Shown here: in pieces, positions 25,363 through 33,836 of the stretch
How positions within the stretch are numbered: the stretch's first letter is position 1
Layout: each line of letters starts with the position of its first letter
Origin: Hyphomicrobiales bacterium
Lineage (GTDB): Bacteria; Pseudomonadota; Alphaproteobacteria; Rhizobiales; Rhizobiaceae
Assembly (NCBI GenBank): GCA_900472395.1
Contig: UCHV01000039.1
Span: 30,632-94,631 of the forward strand
Direction: 5' to 3'
DNA: 64,000 nucleotides
The notes under the pieces: model-generated
Told to the model about the DNA's origin: nothing
Databases searched by the model: none
What the model saw: only the letters and a program-made list of their open reading frames with translations
Position numbers and translations under genes: made by a program

Positions 25363-25768
25363 CTAGTGTTCTCCCTCCATTCAGGCGCGACCGGTCGTGC
25401 CGCTCGCCTGATCATATATCTCGATCTGTATTAACTATGTTAAGGCGGGACAAAAGCTCCAGAACTAAGGTGCGCCATATGCCCCTCGGAAGGGCTGTAG
25501 CGGCTAGAACTCGGACCGGTCCCATTCTAGCAGATAAGGAACCTGCCGTATCCGCCGCGAGGACTGTTCGTCGTCTCGAAGTTGGGTGGAGGAGCAGTGG
25601 ATCGCCTCGGGCGCGAAATGGCAGCCCAAGTCGTCATGAGAAATCGTCGCCGCTCTGAAGGACATTGCGTTGGTGAGCAACCTCGCGGAGTACCGCGGAG
25701 ACACGATGCCTGCCGACTTCAACTAACCATCGTGCCAGGTCCCGGCTGTCACTGCTGATAAGGATTGA
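25363..25768. other. Intergenic, no supported gene
   Basis: About 400 bp upstream of the DUF4142 gene. A short tail-like frame near 25640-25725 (EIVAALKDIALVSNLAEYRG) reads like the end of a lost gene but I cannot name it. Confidence 0.4.
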
Positions 25769-26287
25769 ATGATGCACTACCCCCGTATCCCATTAATATC
25801 TGCTTTCGCCATCACCTGCTCCTTCGCAACCTTTAGCATGCTTCCGGCCTATGCTCAGGACGCTGCGAGCACGGCGTTCGCTCAAAAGGCTGCGCAGTCC
25901 GACATGTTCGAAATCGAAGCAGGCAAAGTCGCTATTGCGCGCGGCAAGGATGATGCCGCCAAACAGCTCGCGCGCGACATGGTGATGGATCACACCAAGT
26001 CTTCTACGGATTTGAAATCGACTGTCGAGGCCGAGAAAATCGAGCTCTCAACGGGCCTGACACAGGAAAATACCGACAAGCTCAGCGCTCTCGAAGCGGC
26101 GTCAGATGCGGATTTCGACCAAGCGTATCTGGCAACCCAGGTCGCGGCCCACGAGGAGGCTGTCGCCATGTTTACCTCGTATGTCAAGGATGGCCCTGAC
26201 GGTCCTATCAAAAACTTTGCGACAGCAACGCTTGGAACGTTGAGAACACATGCGATCAAGGTTCACGGTTTGACCGATAACAAATAA
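25769..26287 (+). CDS. DUF4142 (ferritin-like) exported protein
   Basis: 172 residues with a Sec signal peptide ending near AYAQDAAST. The mature region has the DUF4142 pattern: FAQKAAQSDMFEIEAGKVAI, AKQLARDMVMDHTKSSTDLK and YLATQVAAHEEAVAMFTSYV. The family is a periplasmic four-helix bundle related to ferritin-like proteins, tied to stress tolerance but without a settled activity. Next to a second ferritin-like gene. Confidence 0.9.
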   Translation: MMHYPRIPLISAFAITCSFATFSMLPAYAQDAASTAFAQKAAQSDMFEIEAGKVAIARGKDDAAKQLARDMVMDHTKSSTDLKSTVEAEKIELSTGLTQENTDKLSALEAASDADFDQAYLATQVAAHEEAVAMFTSYVKDGPDGPIKNFATATLGTLRTHAIKVHGLTDNK

Positions 26288-26303
26288 TCGCGCTCAAAGC
26301 GGT

Positions 26304-26328
26304 GGAACTTATTATGCAGCTACGTGTT
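26304..26328 (+). promoter_or_regulatory. RpoE2/EcfG-type promoter of the DUF892 gene
   Basis: GGAAC (26304-26308), 17 bases, GTT (26326-26328), ending 41 bp before the ATG at 26370. Confidence 0.7.
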
Positions 26329-26369
26329 CGATGGCCGCAATTTCAACCCCAGCAATAACGGAGCCTATG

Positions 26370-26870
26370 ATGGCAGAGAAGACTTTGGACGATCTGTTCC
26401 TTGATACGCTCAAGGATATCTATTTTGCCGAAAAGCAGATCTTGAAGGCATTGCCCAAGATGGCACGTGCCGCGCAATCCCCTGAGGGCAAGCAAGCTTT
26501 TCTGAAACACAAAGACCAGACAGAAGGTCAAATCGAACGCCTCCAGCAGGTTTTTGAACTGATCGGCAAGCCGGCGCGCGGCAAGACCTGCGAGGCGATC
26601 CAGGGTATTCTGTCTGAAGGCGAGGAGATCATGGAAGAATTCAAGGGATCGCCCGCTCTTGACGCAGGCTTGATCGCATCGGCGCAAGCCGTCGAGCACT
26701 ACGAGATCGCGCGCTATGGCACGTTGAAAAGCTGGGCCAATCAGCTGGGCCTGGCGGACGCAGTTCCGCTGCTGGATGCCAATCTGCAGGAGGAATTGCA
26801 GACCGACGAACTGCTTACGCAATTGGGGGAGGTCTCCGCCAATCTCAAGGGTGCCAAGAAAGTCGCTTAG
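26370..26870 (+). CDS. DUF892 / YciE-YciF-like ferritin-fold stress protein
   Basis: 166 residues starting MAEKTLDDLFLDTLKDIYFA; the frame opens further upstream but GGAGCC precedes this ATG. The family residues EKQILKALPKMA, HKDQTEGQIERL and SAQAVEHYEIARYGTLKSWA give the carboxylate/His pattern of a di-metal four-helix bundle. Homologues are induced by osmotic, desiccation and general stress. Single-gene unit: stress promoter upstream, strong terminator downstream. Confidence 0.92.
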   Translation: MAEKTLDDLFLDTLKDIYFAEKQILKALPKMARAAQSPEGKQAFLKHKDQTEGQIERLQQVFELIGKPARGKTCEAIQGILSEGEEIMEEFKGSPALDAGLIASAQAVEHYEIARYGTLKSWANQLGLADAVPLLDANLQEELQTDELLTQLGEVSANLKGAKKVA

Positions 26871-26893
26871 ATACTTTTCCGACCTCACTGATC

Positions 26894-26925
26894 AGAGGCC
26901 GCCGCACGGCGGCCTCTCTTTTTTC
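26894..26925 (+). terminator. Rho-independent terminator after the DUF892 gene
   Basis: AGAGGCCGCC-GCAC-GGCGGCCTCT followed by CTTTTTT; a 10-bp perfect stem with a T-run, 24 bp after the stop. Confidence 0.92.
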
Positions 26926-26967
26926 CGAAGCGCGTTCGCTCGGCATCAAACTTGATTTCAAGGGCAT

Positions 26968-26992
26968 GGAACTCCTTCCTCAGCTGTATGTT
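26968..26992 (+). promoter_or_regulatory. RpoE2/EcfG-type promoter of the PhnA-like gene
   Basis: GGAAC (26968-26972), 17 bases, GTT (26990-26992), 40 bp before the ATG at 27033. Confidence 0.7.
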
Positions 26993-27032
26993 AGCGAGCT
27001 CCGAATATCGATAGCGATCCAGGAGAATTCCT

Positions 27033-27929
27033 ATGACAGTTCCTATTTCAGCCCATGATAACGAGAGCGGCTTCGCCTCTCGCGTAGTGTCCTATAAAAT
27101 TTCTTGGGGAGCGGTTCTCGCTGGTGTTGCGATCGCTCTCGCCGCCCAGTTCTTGCTCAACCTCCTGGGCGTTGGTATCGGCGCTGCCGTACTCGACCCG
27201 ACCACCTCCGATAACCCGGAAGCGTCTACCTTTTCGATAGCAGGGGGCATTTGGTTCGTGCTTGCGGGGATCGGCTCAGCCTTCATCGGTGGCTTTATAG
27301 CCAGCAGGCTATCGGGGCGACCCGACAAGTCGACTGGTGGTTTGCATGGTCTGACGACCTGGGCTGTGACCACGCTCGTCGTGCTATTCATGTTGACCAC
27401 GTCAGTTGGCGCTTTGATCGGCGGCGCGTTTTCAGGGCTATCGAGCGTTATCAGCGGAGCCGGACAAACGGCTGCGACCGCCGTAGCAGCAAGTGCCCCG
27501 GCGATTTCCAGCGCAACCGAGCCGATGGCCGGAATAGAGCGGCAGGTCCGCGGATCGACTGGAAATGATCCCAAGGCCCTGCAAGACGCAGCAGTTGCTG
27601 CTGTCCAGGCGGCCATGACGGGAGATCAAGCAGCGGCTGAGGACGCCCGGACACGCGCAGCCGATGCCGTCTCACGCGCCCAAGGTATCCCTGTGGATCA
27701 GGCCCGACTGCAAGTCGAACAGTATGAGAAGACCTACCACGACAACATTGAAGCCGCTAAAAAGCAGGCCGCGGAGGCCGCCGATATCGCTGCCACGACG
27801 GTAGCAACAGGCGCAATCCTTGGATTCCTTGCCTTGGCACTCGGTGCTGCCGCGTCATGGTTTGGCGGGGTTTCCGGCACAAGGGGCATTTTGCGGACCG
27901 ACGACAAGCGTCACATCGCAGGCGTCTAG
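27033..27929 (+). CDS. PhnA-like membrane protein
   Basis: 298 residues. Helices lie near 26-50 (WGAVLAGVAIALAAQFLLNL), 70-92, 108-130 and 260-280 (AILGFLALALGAAASWFGG). An Ala/Gln/Asp-rich helical loop of about 110 residues (QAAAEDARTRAADAVSRA) lies between helices 3 and 4, probably coiled-coil and outside the membrane. Rhizobial genomes label this family PhnA-like; the biochemical role is unknown. It has its own stress-type promoter and follows a terminator. Confidence 0.8.
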   Translation: MTVPISAHDNESGFASRVVSYKISWGAVLAGVAIALAAQFLLNLLGVGIGAAVLDPTTSDNPEASTFSIAGGIWFVLAGIGSAFIGGFIASRLSGRPDKSTGGLHGLTTWAVTTLVVLFMLTTSVGALIGGAFSGLSSVISGAGQTAATAVAASAPAISSATEPMAGIERQVRGSTGNDPKALQDAAVAAVQAAMTGDQAAAEDARTRAADAVSRAQGIPVDQARLQVEQYEKTYHDNIEAAKKQAAEAADIAATTVATGAILGFLALALGAAASWFGGVSGTRGILRTDDKRHIAGV

Positions 27930-28108
27930 TAGCTGCTTTCGATGCGAGGCATGGTTCTGCCGATGGCGCCGATCATCTGGCGCATCCTCGACTTTCCGCC
28001 GGTCTCCGCTTGCCAAACTCCACCATTCGCTTGGTCGCACTCTCGTACCCCCCCAAAAATCCGCGCATTGGGCGCCGTTGAATCCAATGTTCAAAAGGAG
28101 ATATTCAA

Positions 28109-28273
28109 ATGAAGGCACTCTGCTGGCACGGTAAGGGCTAAATACGCTGCGACAGCGTCCCTGATCCCAAAATCGAGGATGGCCGAGACGTCATCATCAA
28201 GATGACTGCTTGTGCGATTTGCGGCTCGGATCTCCATCTCATGGACAGATACATTCCATTTATGGAAAAAGGC
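28109..28273 (+). pseudogene. Zn-dependent alcohol (formaldehyde-type) dehydrogenase, N-terminal scrap
   Basis: Begins MKALCWHGKG, hits a TAA (normally a coding position), then continues in frame as IRCDSVPDPKIEDGRDVIIK and ACAICGSDLHLMDRYIPFME. This is the zinc-site start of glutathione-independent formaldehyde/alcohol dehydrogenases. GGAGAT precedes the ATG. Homology ends at about 28273, where EAL-domain sequence starts in another frame. Confidence 0.8.
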
Positions 28274-28418
28274 GAAAGGGCTGATGATCACGGCAGAGGG
28301 TGTCGAAACGCATGAGCAGCGAGAGCAACTTATGGAACTTGGCTGCGACCACCTGCAAGGGTTTCTTCTCTCCCGTCCTCTTGGTCCCGCCGCCGCCAGA
28401 GCGCTTCTTGCTGACCAC
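28270..28418 (+). pseudogene. EAL-domain (c-di-GMP phosphodiesterase) C-terminal scrap
   Basis: Reads GLMITAEGVETHEQREQLME, then GCDHLQGFLLSRPL, the last ~50 residues of an EAL domain. The ExL motif and most catalytic residues are absent. It is fused directly to an alcohol dehydrogenase fragment, marking a recombination or deletion join. Confidence 0.75.
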
Positions 28419-28646
28419 ACATATGAATGTGCCACTGCCTGCGTGCTTTACCGGGCTCGGACCCCGGATTGCAAAAGACCATGCTCTACCGTGCACAAGC
28501 AGTGACCTCTTATTATCGGTGTGCGCCCAGAAACGCGCGCGGATTGTGCGCTCGGCAAAAGTACCGAAAGACACCGATGATATTTAGCTAAAATTCAACA
28601 TTCTGATTTAACGGTCGTCGCCAAAGCAATGCGAGCGAAATGAATT

Positions 28647-30908
28647 ATGACTGCCACCTCGACCGTCACCAAACCTCTCTGGCGCAAGATTACACTTTAC
28701 GGCTGCGGCGCCGTGTTATTCACCAGTGCTGCTATCGGCGGCGTCGCCTGGTATGAACAGCAGGCGATGAACAATGAGGCGCTCTACAGCAAGGCAGCGA
28801 GCGACCTGCAAGTCATCCAAACGGACATGGATGCTATCCAGAGATCTGCTTCGGCACTGGCTCTCGTCATTGCCGGCGAGCCTGACATTCCAGGGCTGAT
28901 CGAAAGCAACGATCGCCAAGGATTGATCCGCAAACTTTCGAAAAATCTTACTGCCATGGCGCAAGCCGGTGGGTTGCAACTTGTCACGATTGCAGATGCT
29001 AAAGGCAACGTCGTCGCCCGCATGCATGCCCCTGACAAATTCGGCGACAACTATGTTGGTCGCCGCAAGACGGTTGCATCCGCCATCACCTCCGGCAAGC
29101 TTGCAGCTGGTATCGAACCCGGCAGAACGGGGATCGGCATCTATGCTGTCGCACCAGTCATTGTTAACGGCCAAGTGTTGGGCGTGATCGATATAGGAAC
29201 AGAGCTTTCGAATCCCTATTTTACGCCTCTGGCAGAACGGCTCGGCGCCGAAATCTCGGTCAATGTCGTGTCTGAGGGCAAGCTCGTAAACCAATCCTCG
29301 ACCGACGGAAACCAAGCATTCCTAGACAACTCATCCCTTCAAGACGCACTCGAGGGTAAGCCGGTCTTTGAACAGGACGTCCTCGAAGGCCGTGACATGT
29401 TCATCAAAGCCGTTCCGTTCAGGTCATTCGCCGGTGAGAGGATCGGCGTCATCGAGGTGGGGACGGACGCGACTGAGATCCTTTCAGGCGCCCGAGCCTC
29501 GCTTTGGACCATGCTTGGCGTCACTCTCGTCATTTCCCTCCTCGCCCTGACCGCGTTCTTCCTGTTCGCCAAGTCGCTCGGCAACGCCATCGGCCGTCTC
29601 ACATCCACGATGGGACGCCTGGCATCCGGTGACCTAACGGCAAACGTCGAGGGCGAAGATCGCCCGGACGAAACCGGAGCTATGGCCCGCGCGGTGCAGG
29701 TGTTCAAGGACAATGCGCTGAAAACCAAGGAACTGGAGCGTCAAGCCGACGAACAGCGCAACATGACCGAGGAACAGCGCCGCCAGAATGCCGAGGAAGC
29801 GCGCATTCGTGCCGAACAGATGGCGGAAGCCACCAATGGGCTCGCAACCGGACTGAAGCACTTGTCTTCCGGCAACCTGACCTTCCAACTCGACCGCCCC
29901 TTCGCACCGGACTTTGAAAGCCTGCGCGCCGATTTCAACGCAACCGTCAGCCAGTTGCGCGGCACGCTCGGTTCCGTCGCCCAATCCACCAGTTCTATCG
30001 ACAGCGGTTCGCGCGAAGTCAGCCAGAGCGCTGACGATCTTTCCAAGCGCACCGAACAGCAGGCCGCTTCGCTGGAAGAAACGGCGGCAGCACTCGACCA
30101 GATCACCGTCAATGTCACCAACTCCTCCAAGCGCGCCGAAGAGGCCCGCACGGTTGCCATTCAGGCCAATGAAAGTGCTCGCCAGTCCGGCGCCGTGGTT
30201 GCCGATGCCGTCCAGGCCATGGGCCGTATCGAGGAATCCTCCGGTCAGATTTCAAATATCATCGGCGTCATCGACGATATCGCCTTCCAGACCAACCTTC
30301 TGGCACTCAATGCCGGTGTTGAAGCAGCTCGCGCCGGTGAAGCCGGCAAGGGTTTTGCTGTCGTCGCGCAGGAAGTGCGTGAACTCGCCCAGCGTTCGGC
30401 CAAGGCTGCGAAAGAGATCAAGGAACTGATCGGAAAATCATCGATCGAGGTCGGCACAGGCGTGAAGCTGGTGCGGGAGACGGGTGAGTCACTGCGCGCC
30501 ATCGAAGCCCATATCGTCACCATCAACCAGCATATGGATTCGATTGCCACCTCCTCGCGCGAACAGTCGGTCGGCCTTTCCGAGGTCAACACGGCCGTCA
30601 ACCAGATGGACCAGGTGACCCAGCAGAACGCCGCCATGGTGGAAGAGGCGAATGCGGCCGGCGCAACGCTTGCCACCGAAGCCGGGCGCCTGCGCGAGTT
30701 GATCAGTCAGTTCCAGCTGGGCGAGAACCAAGGCATGGCCCAACCATCGGCTGCCCTGCGCCAGACTGCCGCAATCATCGCCGCCTCACCCCACTCGGCG
30801 CCGACGGTGTCTCCGGCTCGCGGCATGGTCGGCAAGATTGCCAGAGCCTTCACCGGCCGTGGCGGTTCGGCGACCGCGGCAGCGGCCGATAACTGGGAAG
30901 AATTCTAA
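28647..30908 (+). CDS. Methyl-accepting chemotaxis protein with C-terminal NWEEF tether
   Basis: 753 residues. TM1 ~15-35; a periplasmic Cache-type sensor ~36-280 (ADAKGNVVARMHAPDKFGDN, GIGIYAVAPVIVNGQVLGVI); TM2 ~285-307; HAMP ~308-365 (GRLTSTMGRLASGDLTANVE). The signalling domain ~480-715 carries the conserved tip AIAFQTNLLALNAGVEAARA-like region, read here as IDDIAFQTNLLALNAGVEAA and GFAVVAQEVRELAQRSAKAA. It ends in NWEEF, the pentapeptide used by CheR/CheB in other bacteria. The ligand is unknown, probably a small organic acid. Not next to che genes. Confidence 0.95.
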   Translation: MTATSTVTKPLWRKITLYGCGAVLFTSAAIGGVAWYEQQAMNNEALYSKAASDLQVIQTDMDAIQRSASALALVIAGEPDIPGLIESNDRQGLIRKLSKNLTAMAQAGGLQLVTIADAKGNVVARMHAPDKFGDNYVGRRKTVASAITSGKLAAGIEPGRTGIGIYAVAPVIVNGQVLGVIDIGTELSNPYFTPLAERLGAEISVNVVSEGKLVNQSSTDGNQAFLDNSSLQDALEGKPVFEQDVLEGRDMFIKAVPFRSFAGERIGVIEVGTDATEILSGARASLWTMLGVTLVISLLALTAFFLFAKSLGNAIGRLTSTMGRLASGDLTANVEGEDRPDETGAMARAVQVFKDNALKTKELERQADEQRNMTEEQRRQNAEEARIRAEQMAEATNGLATGLKHLSSGNLTFQLDRPFAPDFESLRADFNATVSQLRGTLGSVAQSTSSIDSGSREVSQSADDLSKRTEQQAASLEETAAALDQITVNVTNSSKRAEEARTVAIQANESARQSGAVVADAVQAMGRIEESSGQISNIIGVIDDIAFQTNLLALNAGVEAARAGEAGKGFAVVAQEVRELAQRSAKAAKEIKELIGKSSIEVGTGVKLVRETGESLRAIEAHIVTINQHMDSIATSSREQSVGLSEVNTAVNQMDQVTQQNAAMVEEANAAGATLATEAGRLRELISQFQLGENQGMAQPSAALRQTAAIIAASPHSAPTVSPARGMVGKIARAFTGRGGSATAAAADNWEEF

Positions 30909-31115
30909 CACCGACGGAACCTATGGAGGTCGACTGCTGGCGCGGCCTCCATACCAATTCACGACTGGCGTGGATCAATGGTAATGCACGGTCCCAATCA
31001 ACTGCTCTCGCATTTTCTCAATATCAAGGTTTGCAGGATGCGCCGGCGACTATTGTTGCGAATCAACCGCCCTAATTGTAGCCCTCGCTAATTAAGATAG
31101 GGTCAAATCAATCAT

Positions 31116-31430
31116 ATGCGCGATCATCCCGGGTCGATGTTCAATGAGCCCGCACTTTTCCTGCAGGCCCTCGCAAATGGCCGTAGGCTCCATGTCCTGA
31201 CGTTGCTCAATCAAGCTGAGTGGGACGTAACATCACTCGCCGCCGCTGTGGGTTAGTCTCAATCTGCGTTGTCCCAACATCTGGCAAAGCTGAAAGCCGC
31301 AGGTCTTGTCACCATCCGGCGGGGAGCTCAAACGATTTGGTATCGTTGCAACTCCAAAGCCGTGAACGATATTTTGATGCTGCTCGCATCGAACTTTCAC
31401 GTTCCAGCGAACGTGTCTGAGGCCGCGTGA
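31116..31430 (+). pseudogene. ArsR-family regulator, one in-frame TAG
   Basis: Reads FLQALANGRRLHVLTLLNQA and EWDVTSLAAAVG, TAG at 31254-31256, then SQSALSQHLAKLKAAGLVTI and RRGAQTIWYRCNS to a stop at 31430. The family has Leu here (VGLSQSALSQHL), so TTG to TAG is the likely change. No metal-binding CxC is visible. Otherwise complete, 104 codons. Confidence 0.8.
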
Positions 31431-31724
31431 AAGAGCTGCAGTAAATCATCGCGCCGGGGAACAGCCGCTCTGTCTTTGAAACGCTGGATAGCATTGCCCT
31501 GCCAAAAGTATTCCATCAACGTGGCGCCGCTGGGCCAGTCAATCGATAGCGACGGAAAATGACTGGCCGCGATCTTTTGAGGTCGATGCTCCCTTGAGCA
31601 ATTTTAGGCAAATCGAATATGCGCAACTTGTGTAGGACGCTGGCATGACGCCGCTCGTCTCGCTCATTGAGAAAGGCTGCAATCATGATTATTGCCACCT
31701 TTCTCCTAACTTTCCCTGCGCCGC
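31431..31724. other. Intergenic, nothing recognised
   Basis: About 290 bp; a 60-codon minus-strand frame (31516-31698) has no motif or convincing ribosome site. Confidence 0.4.
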
Positions 31725-31925
31725 ATGATCCGCTTCAGAAACACCCACAACCAGCCGATATACGTGAATCCAGACCACGTCCTATACGTCAACTCCTTTG
31801 AGGAAGATGTATCGATCCTCGCGCTTGCAATTGGTGGGGCCGGAGAACAACCACACGCTGTTCATATTCGTAGAAGCGCGGAAATAGTCCGGGCAAAGCT
31901 TCTGACTCACAGAGCAAACACATAA
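31725..31925 (+). CDS. Small hypothetical protein
   Basis: 66 residues: MIRFRNTHNQPIYVNPDHVL, then YVNSFEEDVSILALAIGG and EIVRAKLLTHRANT. The pattern (I..NP..V..V, a beta-rich middle, a C-terminal helix) is like small FlbD/VOC-sized rhizobial orphans, but I cannot name a family. No strong ribosome site. Confidence 0.5.
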   Translation: MIRFRNTHNQPIYVNPDHVLYVNSFEEDVSILALAIGGAGEQPHAVHIRRSAEIVRAKLLTHRANT

Positions 31926-32112
31926 GTGCGAAAGTGGACGCGGCGGTAGTCTCCTCGCCGGGGAAACCATGCGGCAGGGCCTTGAGCTGCCACACCTCAA
32001 TGGATTCTTAGATGCGAAAACGTTCGGTTACATGTTTGTCATTGACTAGCGGTACTGGAATAGCAACATGACCAACTCTACCATTTGGTTGGCCGTACAC
32101 AAGGATGCTTTG

Positions 32113-32316
32113 ATGGCGACTGGTACCGTAAAATTTTTCAACGACGAAAAGGGCTTCGGGTTCATAACTCCCGAAACTGGTGGACAGGACGTATTCGTCC
32201 ATGTCTCTGCGATTCAACGCGGCGGCTCGTTACGGGAAGGCGACAAGGTCACCTACGAGATTGGTCAAGACCAGAGGACTGGCAAATCAAAGGCGGAAAA
32301 CGTTTCGGTCATTTGA
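32113..32316 (+). CDS. Cold-shock-domain protein (CspA type)
   Basis: 67 residues starting MATGTVKFFNDEKGFGFITP; RNP1 KGFGFI and RNP2 VFVHVSAI are both present. Single-stranded nucleic-acid-binding RNA chaperone in the cytoplasm. The upstream frame from 32068 is not family-like. A long-stem hairpin follows. Confidence 0.94.
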   Translation: MATGTVKFFNDEKGFGFITPETGGQDVFVHVSAIQRGGSLREGDKVTYEIGQDQRTGKSKAENVSVI

Positions 32317-32326
32317 TAGCAGCGGC

Positions 32327-32358
32327 CATGAACCAGCCCCCAAGGCAGCTGGTTCATG
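32327..32358 (+). terminator. Hairpin after the cold-shock gene
   Basis: CATGAACCAGC, ten bases, GCTGGTTCATG, then TTTCC; a perfect 11-bp stem 10 bp past the stop codon. Confidence 0.6.
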
Positions 32359-32425
32359 TTTCCGATACCAACCATCTTTTCGAAAAGGCATTCGATCGCT
32401 GATCATGTGCGAAATCTGCACGTAG

Positions 32426-32623
32426 CTATCCGCGTGCAGCGTTCTCAATATGCCATCCGAATAGCCAGGCGTCGGCTTTTTGCACCCAGCTGTCTCGCTC
32501 ATATCGACACGTTGATCTGTTCAGGTATGGAACTATAGGGTTCTCAGCTGTCGAACGCCCAAGTACTCGCGCGTTCATGCCGCGCTGTTGCCAATCGAGA
32601 ATGACTTGTTCATCGAACTTCAT
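32426..32623 (-). CDS. RMF/CrpP-like small protein
   Basis: 65 residues starting MKFDEQVILDWQQRGMNARV with GAGG before the ATG; longer starts have no site. It has the spaced W..RG..A/R..G..(N)P pattern and ends KADAWLFGWHIENA, resembling the ribosome-modulation-factor/CrpP-like small proteins. RMF dimerises ribosomes in stationary phase; whether this one does is unknown. Confidence 0.6.
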   Translation of the reverse strand: MKFDEQVILDWQQRGMNARVLGRSTAENPIVPYLNRSTCRYERDSWVQKADAWLFGWHIENAARG

Positions 32624-32826
32624 ATCGATCCTCATTTGCAAGCGGCACCCCATAGGGCCTGCGCCTTCTCTGCAAATCGAAGCTTGCGCGGAGCTTGCCA
32701 CTTTGTCCATCTGTCTGGATCACGTTTTGGCTAAAGCACAAGCAATATCCAGTGTTTCCATAAAAAATCTGCTTTAGCGGTAGGGCTCCCACCGTTCCGA
32801 ACGCAGTTTCGCTTTTTTAATTCAGC

Positions 32827-33120
32827 TCACAGGTATTGCGACCGGAGGGCCAAAACGCGTCCTAGCCAAAGAGTGGGCTCATGGATGTCTTTTGCCACAT
32901 GTCTCGGTTCGACAGTTTCCAGCGAACCACGCTTGGCGCCATGCTTATCCGTTTCAGCAAAGTCGGGCGGCGAAGTGCAGGTCTCCTTCACAATAGCGTA
33001 CAGGCTTCCAGCCGACACTTCATCAACGCCGCCTGACAAACGGTTGCGCCCTGTCCAAGGGTGGACGCCATAGTCGCCTATTGAACAATTACCTTCCACC
33101 ATCGTGAACCGTATGCTCAT
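32827..33120 (-). CDS. Doubtful hypothetical ORF
   Basis: A 97-codon minus-strand frame (MSIRFTMVEGNCSIGDYGVH) with no family motif and no clear ribosome site. It is the only sizeable frame in 32624-33202; that stretch may simply be non-coding. Confidence 0.2.
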   Translation of the reverse strand: MSIRFTMVEGNCSIGDYGVHPWTGRNRLSGGVDEVSAGSLYAIVKETCTSPPDFAETDKHGAKRGSLETVEPRHVAKDIHEPTLWLGRVLALRSQYL

Positions 33121-33202
33121 CCCGATTGATGCTGGATCTCACCTGGATTGCCGCTACGCAGCCTGAGTTCAAGGCGTCATTATGCGTGCAGAGAAGCCTT
33201 GT

Positions 33203-33227
33203 GGAACGCGAGTCTGTCAGCCGAGTT
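33203..33227 (+). promoter_or_regulatory. RpoE2/EcfG-type promoter of a 25-residue membrane peptide
   Basis: GGAAC (33203-33207), 17 bases, GTT (33225-33227), 32 bp before an ATG at 33260 that has its own ribosome site. Confidence 0.65.
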
Positions 33228-33259
33228 CTCCTATCTCACGTCCAACAGGAGACATCACG

Positions 33260-33337
33260 ATGCTGGCCAATTTTGTGGCTGTTTCGATTGCTGCTGTTTT
33301 AACCGCGACGGGTGTCGGTATTATATCTTCTACCTGA
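33260..33337 (+). CDS. 25-residue hydrophobic membrane peptide
   Basis: Starts MLANFVAVSIAAVLTATG and ends in SST. Almost the whole peptide is one possible membrane helix with no charged residue. ACAGGAGA lies 8 bases before the ATG and a stress-type promoter sits just upstream, which is why this very short frame is called a gene. No homologue recognised; it could be a small membrane regulator or a type I toxin-like peptide. Confidence 0.55.
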   Translation: MLANFVAVSIAAVLTATGVGIISST

Positions 33338-33482
33338 GGCTCCCTCCCCGAGAGGAAGAGTAAATACTTTTTGGCCATACATCCTCGGGCTGCAGCCCAC
33401 GCCGGAAAATCCGAAGAACAGAAGCGTTGACCCAGCCAGCGCATGTTGCCTCTTCCCTATCGAGTCAAATTACAGGAGCCGC

Positions 33483-33644
33483 GTGTCGAAAAGCGACCTT
33501 AAATATTATCTCATCGGCTTGATTGCAGTTGCAGTCGTCATTGTCGGCGCGATTAGCCTCCACAACGCAGGAATGCGACTTACCACTGACCCCAACCAAA
33601 CGGAATCTGATGCTTCGCTCCCCTCGCCGGTCCGAATCGAATAA
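33483..33644 (+). CDS. Small single-pass membrane protein
   Basis: 53 residues from GTG 33483, preceded by CAGGAGCC. The charged start SKSDLKYY is followed by the helix LIGLIAVAVVIVGAISL (residues ~9-26) and a polar C-terminus rich in Thr/Asp/Ser. Function unknown. 145 bp after the 25-residue peptide and possibly on the same transcript. Confidence 0.55.
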   Translation: MSKSDLKYYLIGLIAVAVVIVGAISLHNAGMRLTTDPNQTESDASLPSPVRIE

Positions 33645-33836
33645 CTTGGATCTAGGCCGATAATCTAACTGGCTTGGTTGTTCGCATAGGATGGTTGTCA
33701 GCTACGAGCAAATCCTGGGATCGAGGTCTTGATGGCGGGTCGAACCACCGACCCAATTATTGGCCGCTTCGCGCCACAGTGGGCATTCGCCTAGTCGTTC
33801 TTCAAGGATGATCCCATTCGACAAGACTTTCTCCGA

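Noticed and set aside
25536..25570. GGAAC motif upstream of the DUF4142 gene as a seventh stress promoter
   Set aside because: No GTT at the 17-base spacing and it lies more than 200 bp from the start codon.
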